From Jackrogersella multiformis (lineage: Eukaryota; Ascomycota; Sordariomycetes; Xylariales; Hypoxylaceae): a stretch of 64,000 nt of DNA. This document shows, one piece after another, positions 1-9,283 of this stretch. Under the pieces are notes generated by a model that had not been told where the DNA came from, did no database searches, and saw only the letters and a list, made by a program, of their open reading frames with translations. The first letter of the stretch is position 1; each line of letters opens with the position of its first letter. Both the position numbers and the translations under genes were made by a program. The DNA lies in contig CADCXD010000018.1 in NCBI GenBank assembly GCA_902806575.1, positions 62,001 to 126,000 of the forward strand. The letters are read 5' to 3'.

Positions 1-2618
1 ATGAAGCACCTCCTTCTGTGCGGACGTCTCGATCAATGTCGCTCAGCAGTCGGCCGACTTTGCGAAACGACTCGTCTCCTCCTATTGACCGAGCGCGTGA
101 CACATCTGCGATGGCTATGAAGTCTGATCATGCTCGTAATGCGTCAGATTCTAATGTATCCGGACTACTACCACCTCACCAGGATGGTTCTTATGGTTCT
201 TATGCATCAAGCCCAGCCTCATCCGCGCGGGGGCCTAATCCAGCACGTGGCTTCATGAATGATTTTGCAGCAACCCCAGAACGTATGAGTTCCGACGAAG
301 AGCGAGCAGACGTCCCGATCCGTGATTTTGAGGGAATGCGAAGGATGCAAACCCCGGAGCCGGTGTCCCAACCACCTAGTTTCTCTCACGCACCAGGCCA
401 TGTGCCTACAACGCGACCGTATCATTCGCCCGAATTGCGCCGTGCTAACAGCCGATTGTCCATGACTACCCTTACGCAGCTCGCAAAAGCTGGCGGCGTC
501 CCGGCAGCCAAGGGGGCATGGGAAAACGAAGCGGTTAGTGAGGAGCGCCGTGGGCCGCCTCCGCAGGGCCCAGACCAACGTGGTGGTCCACAGCCTCCGG
601 TACATACTCACGCCGACAACGCTGGGATGTCTGCTAATACCGGATCCGGTGAAGTTTTAAAGGAAAACCAACCTATGTCCACCCTCTCCCCTGGCCTTAC
701 TTCCCCTCAAGCGGGCCCTAGACAAATGCGATCAGGATCACCGTTGAACCAAACCATGATGAGTCCCCCTTCTTACGGTAACCGCGGTCCGAGTCCAGGT
801 CCAGGGGGTTCGCGACCCGGTACCGCGTCTGGTAATCGACCTCCCCCTCCTCCTGGACACGGACCGCCACCGGGTTACATGCTTCCAACCCCTCCAGGGC
901 AGAGAGGGCCTGCTCCTTACGGCATGCCTCCTCCCGGTAGGGGCCGCGGCCGCGGTCGCGGTGGTCCGCCCAACATGCCTCCCCCAGGGCGTGGCCGCCC
1001 TAACTACCAACCTAATGATAATATGTATCGTGGATACCCTCCACAAGGACCGCCACCAGGACCTGGCGGGCCAGATAGACCGAGATCGCCAGCTAACCAC
1101 AGACCCTTACCACCGCTTAATACCTCTCCATCTCTTCATAGGAAACCACTCCCAGCTCGTACCGACAGTCTGCAGCACCGGCAACGTGATGATCTGAGCC
1201 CTCAAACCCCTTCCACAAGTAGTGGAAGTCTTACGGGCAATCGGATTGACGCGGCCGCATTAGGTCAAGTTCGTCCGCTTAACACAGGGTACCGAGCCCC
1301 TCCAAACAATTCCGGCGTCGAACGTCAGGCTACCGGCAAGAGTCAAGCTAGCAGCCGCTATGATGAAGGTAGCCGTTACGATGATTCTGCATCGACTGAT
1401 AGTCCCGACTATGCCAGCTCGCGACCCTCGACGGAAACAGCATCTTCGGGCGATCGCGAGCGGCCGAGGGCTGGTGTTCTTCGGACGATTGGAAACGGCG
1501 ATGACTCTCCTATGCGGACTGGTCCCAGTTTCGATATTCCAGATGTCGATTTTGGGCCTACTCTAAACTATGCGACGGCGCCGCGGAACAAGACTCCCAC
1601 TCCTGGAAACCCACCGCCAACATCGTTCTCCCCAGCTCCTCGCTCTCAATCACCAGCACCTGCAGCTCCACGCCGATCGCCAGGAATTGACGCAGGACAT
1701 GCCCGTCAAGACTCGGATGATACACTTCGACGAAGCATGGTCTGGCAGCCGGCTGCATTGAATAAGCCCTCCAATACTCCTTCCGTCAATGCCTTCTCGG
1801 CTGAGGAGTTCGTCCAACAACGGGCGGCGGCAGCCTCCGCAACACCAATGTATGCACACCAGAGACATTCGTCGGGGAATACACTTAGTGGGTTCATAGC
1901 GGGCAGCCCGACTCCTCCCCTCAACAAAGGTCAAGGTCAAGATTATATGGGTACTGCACATTCCCGGAACAGTTCTCAAGATCTCCTAAACCGTCCAAAT
2001 TCGCGAGGACCCGGAGAATTATTACAACGTCCGGGCTCTCGGGGTGCTGGTGCCGTCCTTGGCGGTCAAGGAGGCAATGATTTACACCTCTCAGCTCGCG
2101 AACAAGAACATGTAGCACGAGTTACAGGCTCTCCATTGATCAATATGGCGGGCAATAAGAACGCCCCACCGACGAGCGGAGGACTTGTGGGCGCCATCGA
2201 GGCCAGAGAGCGGGAGAGGCAGCAAATGAAGCAGGGCTGGAGTAGTCAAGCTGCTCAGCATGCTATCAACCAGCGGCAGCAACAGCAGGCTTTCCAACAG
2301 TACCAACAGCCCATGCCATCACCTAGTATGCCACCCCCTTCTGGCATGTACTCCAACATGGGGCGCGGTAATGGTCCCCAGTCATCTAACTACGGTGGCT
2401 TCGGAGGCCCCATATCTTACGAACAAGAAGGGAACTGGTCGTCGCCACCTGGACCCGGATTCCGATCTCCACCACCTGGGAACTTCGATCCTCGATATAA
2501 TATGAAGGGCAGGCAATCACCGCACCGCCAGTTTTCCCCGCCGCCTTTTTCAGCGCAGAGCCCACCGCCGGGGGGGCGAGGACAAGCTCAATATCCTTAT
2601 CATGGGCAGGCATTTTGA
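1..2618 (+). CDS. C-terminal part of a long disordered Pro/Ser/Gly-rich protein (5' end outside window)
   Basis: The frame is open from the first bases of the window, so this is the 3' part of a larger gene; about 870 residues are visible and no intron is needed. No folded domain is visible. The region is rich in Pro, Ser, Gly, Asn and Gln, with a PPPG/GRGRGRG block near residues 280-320 and many SPxR/RxxS sites that look like phosphorylation targets. The last 200 residues are less random and include a charged, possibly helical piece (GAIEARERERQQMKQG) followed by a Gln-rich stretch, then a Pro/Gly-rich end. From memory the style resembles the long tails of fungal Skg3/Caf120-type PH-domain proteins, but the N-terminal domains that would decide this are missing, so I leave it unnamed. 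A cytoplasmic scaffold or mRNA/polarity factor is a guess. The reading frame itself is secure because of its length. Confidence 0.8.
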   Translation, partial: EAPPSVRTSRSMSLSSRPTLRNDSSPPIDRARDTSAMAMKSDHARNASDSNVSGLLPPHQDGSYGSYASSPASSARGPNPARGFMNDFAATPERMSSDEERADVPIRDFEGMRRMQTPEPVSQPPSFSHAPGHVPTTRPYHSPELRRANSRLSMTTLTQLAKAGGVPAAKGAWENEAVSEERRGPPPQGPDQRGGPQPPVHTHADNAGMSANTGSGEVLKENQPMSTLSPGLTSPQAGPRQMRSGSPLNQTMMSPPSYGNRGPSPGPGGSRPGTASGNRPPPPPGHGPPPGYMLPTPPGQRGPAPYGMPPPGRGRGRGRGGPPNMPPPGRGRPNYQPNDNMYRGYPPQGPPPGPGGPDRPRSPANHRPLPPLNTSPSLHRKPLPARTDSLQHRQRDDLSPQTPSTSSGSLTGNRIDAAALGQVRPLNTGYRAPPNNSGVERQATGKSQASSRYDEGSRYDDSASTDSPDYASSRPSTETASSGDRERPRAGVLRTIGNGDDSPMRTGPSFDIPDVDFGPTLNYATAPRNKTPTPGNPPPTSFSPAPRSQSPAPAAPRRSPGIDAGHARQDSDDTLRRSMVWQPAALNKPSNTPSVNAFSAEEFVQQRAAAASATPMYAHQRHSSGNTLSGFIAGSPTPPLNKGQGQDYMGTAHSRNSSQDLLNRPNSRGPGELLQRPGSRGAGAVLGGQGGNDLHLSAREQEHVARVTGSPLINMAGNKNAPPTSGGLVGAIEARERERQQMKQGWSSQAAQHAINQRQQQQAFQQYQQPMPSPSMPPPSGMYSNMGRGNGPQSSNYGGFGGPISYEQEGNWSSPPGPGFRSPPPGNFDPRYNMKGRQSPHRQFSPPPFSAQSPPPGGRGQAQYPYHGQAF

Positions 2619-4048
2619 TAAATATACTTGTTTATGGATAGCATGGAGAGGCACAAAATAGTTACCTTATACTAGATAGTAAAGTCGGTTCTCAGCTTAA
2701 AGGTGTCTAATATGGAAACATTTGGGAGGACGGCTGTCCAAGTGGGCAGGCTCTGATGAATACTTTGATAAGCGGGATTGGTACATGATGAATTATAGGT
2801 AGACAGCATTGCATGAGTCTAGGAGTGCTCGTTCTGTTGCATTGCAAACATTGGCTTTTTTTTTGTCTTTTCTACCTTCTCTCGCGGGGAGGTTATAACA
2901 TATAATCTCTTGCATGAAATAGCTTATAGAAAGAGATATTGCAAGCATGGTCATCTTGATTGTACATGTGATTTTCTTGTCTATTATTTGACTTTTGACT
3001 TGCCCGTGACTATCTTGTGGCTAGAGAAAGGCCGACTTTGTACCTAGATAGTGATGGATGGATGATGGATTGAATTTCTTCATGATGCTGTCTTCAATAC
3101 TTTCTACTGGGTTTAAATTACATTCATATAATATAACAGAAAATATAACAGAACATACCTAGGTACCATTGAAATAGGCGTCTTGGAGAGCTACGATGTT
3201 GAGTGTTGAGTTTAGTATCTACTAATCTCAAGCTAGAGGTTACTACCTACATCCTAGGTACATATGTACATATGTACATACTATCGAGGTACGTACCTAG
3301 GTACATACCCTAGACAGATGCCACTATTAGGGACCAGAGTGGTCCACTCTTTACCAGGGCTAAGCCTGCATGCCGGCCTAATCGTAGCTCTGCCCCACAC
3401 CGTTCGAGAGCTTATCGTACCCTAGGTAGGTAGCTACACTACGACCTGAACTCAGGTTGTTTGGGAAGGAGGGGCACCTGACTGACGCAACGAAAGGCAA
3501 CAAGCCTCGAGTCACCTCAAGTCACCTTCAGTCACCTTCTGTTTATACTTTCAGCCTTATCATATCACTTGCATTCGTCTTCCAAGGTGTAATACGGTCA
3601 CCGGTGTGTCTTATATTGCTTGTTTACTCTGTTTAGGATAAAGGGGGCTACTCTTTTGTTGATATTCATCCCACGAGCTGTCTGTTTTATCTGCCGCGTA
3701 GCACTCAGCACTCAGCACATACGCGTATACAGTATACATACTTCCTATCACGCCCGGATGCGTTGAAGTCCAGCTCGGGATTCGCCCGTCCCTACAATAG
3801 ACCTCGTGACCTTTCCGTCTTGCTTGCCTTGCTTGCCTTGCTTGCCTTGCTTGCCTTGCTTGCCTTGCTTGCCTTGCTTGCCTTGCTTACCTACCTAGGT
3901 ACTCACCTGCCTACCTACCTGCCTATCTGCCTACCTCGCCTACCTCGCCTGTCTACATCTTCACCTACCCTGCTAGCTTCTATCTAGTCCTTCCAGCGCC
4001 ACGCTCTCGTTCGCGTTCCGACCACAATACAGAAGCGTCTCCAGCCAG
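2619..4048. other. Intergenic: 3' UTR, palindromic motifs, promoter and leader of the SGNH gene
   Basis: No gene is supported. Positions 3150-3430 hold several copies of a TACCTAGGTA-type palindrome and a tandem of ACATATGT. The stretch just before the next start codon is a C/T-rich leader containing a 9-bp minisatellite. A small open frame at 3763-3987 is only the translation of that repeat. Confidence 0.7.
3820..3888. repeat. 9-bp tandem repeat (TTGCCTTGC)n
   Basis: About seven to eight near-perfect copies of a 9-base unit lie 160-230 bases before the start codon of the SGNH hydrolase. Because the period is a multiple of three, it stays open on the plus strand and encodes a meaningless Leu-Leu-Ala run. 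Confidence 0.95.
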
Positions 4049-5232
4049 ATGGCAAAAAAGACACTACGAATCCTCTGCTTCGGCGACTCGCTGACGGCCG
4101 GGTTTCCGGCGGGCCAACCGTACGCGGAGAAGCTGAAGGAGAGACTCGAGGATGCCTTCTTAGGCCACAGTTACAGAGAGATCGAGTACGAGGTTGATGG
4201 CGTGCCGGGGGACTTGGTGACGCGGGGCTCGTACCTTGGGCGCATGCAGGATGCTTGTGAGTTCTCATATATACTATCCACCTGGGAATAGATGGGAGTT
4301 TTGTGGAGCTATAGCTTGGTTCCATGGTTGCCTTCATATGCTATTATGATTTCTCTTCTACCGATTCCCTCTTTTCCCCGTCTGATGAGTAAAGTCGGTA
4401 CACTAACTGACGCCAAATTTTAAACCTATTAGGGAGAATAGCGGCCCGAGACAACGAACCATACGACTGGACCGTCGTGCTAGGCGGGACAAAGTCAGTA
4501 CCTTGAACATCATCAACCTCACTTCCTTTCAGACCCAGTATACCCATCTACACGTCCTGTAAGCTGATCCAGTATTTTTTTTGTATAGTGACCTCGCTTG
4601 GGGATGTGGGGTAGAGGACCTCATCGCCAGTCTGAAGCGGGCCTGGGACATCCCGCTATCTAAGGGCGGCAAGGTGCTTGCGTTGACGATACTAGACACG
4701 AGATCTAGATACCGAGATATCAAAGAGCGTCGTGACGAAGTTAATAAGGCTATCAAGGAGTATAAGAAGCCGAATTTGTAGGTAACACTAGGTTTCTTTT
4801 TTACTATCCTCTATCCGTAGAGGGGATTGGTACTGTTATAAGGGTACCCCCTAGCCTTCCCTAACTCCAACTCCAACTCCTAATTGTTACAAACAGCTAG
4901 AAACTAACACCACCGAACTAAACAGCTTCCATTTCGACCTATACAAATCAATACCGTACCATGGCATGATACCAGAAGACAGGTCTAAGTACTGGGAGAT
5001 GGACGGCGTACACCTATCAGCCGACGGGTACAACATGATGGGGGAGAAGATCGCGCAGGAGCTGATAAAGCTCATCAACCTCACAGACGCCCAGGAAACA
5101 GATATCAACACTATCGCTATGGACCCGCGGCAGAGGAAGGCTATCCAGGACATGATATTCGAGGAGGAGAGGGGAAACCCGCGGTTGCTTAGCCAGGGCT
5201 ACATCGTTGTCCGTAAGAGCGATCTCGATTAG
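4049..5232 (+). CDS. SGNH/GDSL-type hydrolase (esterase/lipase family), 4 exons
   Basis: Exons 4049-4256, 4433-4493, 4589-4777 and 4926-5232 join in frame to a 254-residue protein. All SGNH blocks are present: block I FGDSLTAGF near residue 12 gives the nucleophile Ser, block III GGTNDLAWG gives the Asn (its codon is split by intron 2), and block V DGVHLSADGY near residue 179 gives the catalytic Asp and His. The family hydrolyses ester bonds of lipids, acetylated sugars or small esters; the substrate cannot be told from sequence. The start MAKKTLRILCFGDS lacks a signal peptide, so a cytosolic enzyme is likely. Introns use GTGAGT, GTCAGT and GTAGGT donors; a CTAAC branch site lies in intron 1. 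Exon 4 could instead follow an earlier AG, but only the chosen acceptor at 4925 keeps the FHFDLY reading. The gene is convergent with CSN4. Confidence 0.92.
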
Positions 5233-5611
5233 AACTGGGATAGACCAGACCAGACCAGACCACACTAGATTATACTCTACGGGTTAACAAGATGAATATG
5301 AAACTGTTACTTGTTGATTGTTTATCACGATCTATATTGTTAGGTAAGGTAAATTGATTTGCTGTCTCAAGGAACTCCTGTGCCAATCTACAGCTATTGT
5401 CTTTCCTTGACGCCGCATCTATGCTATGCTATGCATTCATTCATCCTTTCATTCATTATCCGGAAACGCCAGCCAAACGAAGTCAGTAGGTAATCATTCA
5501 TTCCCCATTATGCATGTGTTGGTTCTTTTTTGCTTGTCCTGATTTGTCCCCTTTTGTCTCTCCCTTCCTCCTCTCCTTCTCTCGTATACCGTCATCGTGT
5601 GCCCCCCATTA
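5233..5611. other. Intergenic between convergent genes
   Basis: This 379-bp stretch holds the facing 3' ends of the SGNH hydrolase and CSN4 genes. I see no gene in it; ATTCATTC-type repeats occur around 5434-5505. Confidence 0.7.
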
Positions 5612-6955
5612 TCAAACTACCAGATTAGCAGCTACGAACTCGGGGAACTCTCGCTGCAGGGCATTCGTCACGTTCTCGACCTCCTCGGCGAGGCTCTGCA
5701 CGTTGCCATCCCAGCGGCGCATCTCCCTGCCCACAGTCACCTCGGCCCGTCCGCTACCCTTCTCGCCCGAGGCTTCTCCGCCCTCGAACCAGATCACACG
5801 GTCGATCTGGTCGATGCGGCCTACCAGCCGCCCCTGCTCGATCATCTTGGCAGTCGTGTCCTCGGCCTTGTCGGCGTCGAGCCCCAGCAGCACGCCCAGC
5901 GCGTCGAACCCGATGTTGCTATACAGCCGTGACACACCCAGCAGGTTGTGCTCGACAACCGCGCGCGCCAGCACCGTCGACCCGTCCGCCGTCGTCGCCA
6001 GCTGATGCGGCGCCAGGCCCTCCGCGAACTTCTGCACCTCGTCCGGGGCGAGAAGGCGATCGAACAGCATCTTCTCCAGCATGCCGAACTCGGCTAGGTT
6101 GGGCGACCGCTCGTCCTTGAACAGGCGGCCCAGGGCTCTGCTGCGCAGGGGCCCCGCGGGGGCTAGGATGGCGCACTTCACGGCCATGCCGAGCGTGTGC
6201 AGGCGCTCCTCCTCCGAGATGGCGGGCGAGATGCTGATGTCGTGGTAGGCCTGGCTCGCGGATAGGAACTCGCGCTTGGCGTCCTGGATGCGGGCCTGCG
6301 AGAGCCGGAAGTGCAGGTTCAGGGCCGGGTCTGAGACTTGGTAGATGACGTTCTTGAGCTTGTTGAGGTACGTCTCGGCCGCCGTCGTGTCGTCCACCTC
6401 GAGGTAGTTTCGCACGATGCGAACCCACACGCGCACGCGGTCCTCGGGCGTCACGCGCCGGGACGAGCTGTCGAGCGGGATCTCGGCGAGCGCGCGCGCG
6501 GCAGATACGTGGTCCTCGTTGGTCTCGTGGCCGTCAGCGAGGAGCTCGCGTAGGTGTGAGGCTTGCTCGAGGAAGGTTCCGGATGTTGTGGTGCCGGTGG
6601 AACTGGCCGCCACCGTCCACGAGGTCTGGCCACTACTTCCGCCTGAGGTGGAGGAGAGAGCAGCCAGGGCGTGCTCCGCGATGTCGACCCATAGGTCCGC
6701 GTTGTTAAACTCGCGTACGACGGCGATGAGACGGTCGAGAAGAGAGCGCTGTGTCACGACGCCGAGGTGCGAGGTGGAAGAAGAAGATGATGCAGGAGAG
6801 CTGAGGACGGCATCAATTATGGCATGTAGATCGGCGGACACGGTTTGAGGTGTAGAGATGGAGTTCAGGTTGGAAAGCAGGCCGTCGAAGGCGGATGCTG
6901 GGTCAGACGACGTTTGCACTTCGGACAGGGCCTCGGTGACTTTGGGGCTCGCCAT
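5612..6955 (-). CDS. csn4: COP9 signalosome complex subunit 4 (PCI-domain protein)
   Basis: A single exon encodes 447 residues starting MASPKVTEAL. The N-terminal two thirds are helical TPR-like repeats (QRSLLDRLIAVVREFNNADLW near residue 69), and the C-terminal part carries the PCI-type winged-helix segment with NLLGVSRLYSNIGFDALGVLLGLD followed by the terminal helix ending REFPEFVAANLVV. This is the order and length expected of CSN4. The COP9 signalosome removes Nedd8 from cullin-RING ligases; in moulds it affects development and light responses. The frame stays open 41 codons upstream of the chosen start through a poly-Leu run; I chose the internal Met because family proteins begin close to this point and the leader is low complexity. 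The N-terminal region contains Ser-rich inserts, as is common in fungal copies. CSN5 and the other subunits are not in the window. Confidence 0.92.
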   Translation of the reverse strand: MASPKVTEALSEVQTSSDPASAFDGLLSNLNSISTPQTVSADLHAIIDAVLSSPASSSSSTSHLGVVTQRSLLDRLIAVVREFNNADLWVDIAEHALAALSSTSGGSSGQTSWTVAASSTGTTTSGTFLEQASHLRELLADGHETNEDHVSAARALAEIPLDSSSRRVTPEDRVRVWVRIVRNYLEVDDTTAAETYLNKLKNVIYQVSDPALNLHFRLSQARIQDAKREFLSASQAYHDISISPAISEEERLHTLGMAVKCAILAPAGPLRSRALGRLFKDERSPNLAEFGMLEKMLFDRLLAPDEVQKFAEGLAPHQLATTADGSTVLARAVVEHNLLGVSRLYSNIGFDALGVLLGLDADKAEDTTAKMIEQGRLVGRIDQIDRVIWFEGGEASGEKGSGRAEVTVGREMRRWDGNVQSLAEEVENVTNALQREFPEFVAANLVV

Positions 6956-9283
6956 GGTGGTGGTTGGGGTGTTCGTGGGTGTTTGGTTTAGATCATAGAA
7001 TGGGAGTGTTGGTTGATGGTGGTGGAGAAGTAGAAGTAAAAGTAGTAGTAGAAGTGGAAGTAGAAGATGTAAAGACAAGTTTCGATAATCGATAATCGAT
7101 AATCTAAAACCAAGACGAGAGTTTTAGATGTGAAGTTGCGATTGCAAGCTCCAAGGTGGGGTCAAGTTCGTTGGTAACTGGGACGTGGGGAAGCTGTGAT
7201 TCTTGTGGGCAGGTGGGGTGGGGTACGACGGGAAGGAAGGCAACAATATGGCTTTGTGGCATGTTTCTTACATGCATAAAGTGTACCCTACGAATAAATA
7301 GGAATAAAGTGCGGTTTAGGTACCCCTTTCTTTTAGTCCTGCAGTAGACCCTATGTCAGTTGTGACATAGCATTAATTTGAAATATTTCGTCTCTTTGTC
7401 TATTAGAGACCCCATGAACTATCAATCTTCCATATAGTAATATGAAGATAAAAGTATACCGAGAAGACGAGTTTTTGTTTGAACCAGACGGAGAGGCTTT
7501 CTAAGTCATGGAGAGGAATCAGTTGAGTACTACGTGGGATGCGTAACAAAAACCCGTAATTGATCTTGGATGATAACTAACCTCATGTTTTATGTAGTTC
7601 CCTATATATTCTCCTCCAGTAGCTAATATATTTATAAATCCCCTTCAGATATAAAATTGCAACATAACAGCGCATAAAAATATCCACCACAGCGTCGTCG
7701 GAATGCGGAGTGCGGAGAGCCTCCCACAAGCTCTTTGCTCGTGGGAAATATAAAAAATTATCAGGAGGCATCGTCTGCGTGGTGTGAATTTTCTGGCGCT
7801 TAGCGTATGTCCCGACCCATATGATCCGAGATGTTAAATTATTTCGTCTCTTTTTATTTCGCTGGGTGCGATCTCGAAAGTTATAATATATTTCTGGTCC
7901 TAGCCTACCTAGCTAGGTTAAAAGGATTTCCTTCTTAGATTAGGAATTTTATAAGTTGCCGGTACCTTGTCAGACATATTATTTTCTATATCAAGTACTT
8001 AGGTATCTAAACTATACTACCGATTCGATATTACCGTCCCGAGCCATAGTAATGGTCAAGTGACATCTGACCTAGAGCTAAACCCAAATTTTAAAGCCGA
8101 GTCTAATAGTTCCCAGCCTCTTTTAAGCTTCATTACTAAATAAATATACCTGTGTTATGTACCTAGGTATATCCCAATAGGTTGTCACCCTAAGAAAGCT
8201 TCGCGACCACTATTTGTTCCTTGAACCTGGCGTCTTCCTTACTTGCTATGGTTTGTCTATCTAGGTACGAAGTGTCCGCCTAGAGCCGGCATCCAACAGA
8301 TTATCGCAGCAACGCCGTAGCTTGTCGGCGTTAGAACGTTAATCAATTATATCTGCCGTCTGTAAAAAGCGGGCCCTTCCGGAGCACTTCGGGCCCCTAG
8401 AAAGAGAATAGGTACCAGGTACCTATCAATGGCGACAATGGAACATCCAATGCTACCCAGAATCCGAGAGACCTAATAATGCCTGAGGTTTACCTCAGGT
8501 TATTGTGTCGGATTCGTAATGACTGATTTTCAAACTGTTTCATACCTACCTAGGTCTAGGTACCTAAGGTAGATAAGACAGTGGACTGGGTTGTAACCCT
8601 CATGCTCTTGTGCTTGTGCCGCCGTAGGGGAGTGGCCTCTACTTAGCTTGAAGACATCAAGGCAAGTAATTTATGGCCTTAAGTCCTTCCAGGACGCGCT
8701 TATAACTCTTGTCTCTCTAGATTTGCTCCTGATACTAGGTGAATTTGCACAGGTGTTTGCGTTAGAGCACATTCGCATACGAGATGGGATTAGGAAGTTG
8801 TCAAACCTACAATGGCTATCTTCGACTAATCCTCTAGGGGTGTGTAGACATCCATATTATATGTAGGTCAGGATGATGATCAGATGATGCTACCTACATT
8901 GACGTTACTCGGAGATTTTCAATAAAAACACATGTATTGTTGTCTCTAGAAGCAGGCTCCGTCCCATGTCTTTATGGATATTGTGTCATTCAATTTTATT
9001 CTTCTACACATGCTACTGATAACAAGCCCATGCTACGCGTGTGCAGAGTGGGAATCACAGACAAATTCGGTGAAATTTATTCTTGAGCTCCTACGTCATA
9101 TATAATTGTAACATAATGCATAGAGAACTGACATTCAGCTAAACATATATAAAGCTGGATGCGTACCCGTGGGAATTAGTCTAGAACCAAACATCACTCT
9201 TCACACCAGCATTCGCATACAACAATTTACCTTATATATTACATTTTCATTATCTTCAGTGAAGCTAAGTCAACTAAGAAAAC
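6956..9283. other. Long intergenic region, no convincing gene
   Basis: The first 120 bp are the purine/pyrimidine-biased leader of csn4. The rest is AT-rich with scattered ACCTAGGT-type motifs (8160, 8547-8570). A minus-strand frame at 7583-7918 stays open for about 112 codons and has a protein-like stretch near its end (SLWEALRTPHSDDAVVDIF), but it is Arg/Lys/Asn-rich, has no recognisable domain and may be chance or a relic. A TATATAAAG element at 9145-9153 lies about 130 bp before the next start. Confidence 0.5.

Noticed and set aside
219..1100. Minus-strand open frames of 120-130 codons inside the first gene
   Set aside because: They are mirror frames of a Pro/Gly/Arg-rich coding region, with Arg/Trp-rich composition and no start context.
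3763..3987. Plus-strand open frame of 74 codons with a Leu-Leu-Ala repeat
   Set aside because: It is the translation of the 9-bp tandem repeat and CTACCT-type low-complexity sequence.
5919..6428. 169-codon minus-strand frame inside csn4
   Set aside because: It is a shifted frame of csn4 with Arg/Gly/Pro/His-rich composition, as usual in GC-rich fungal genes.
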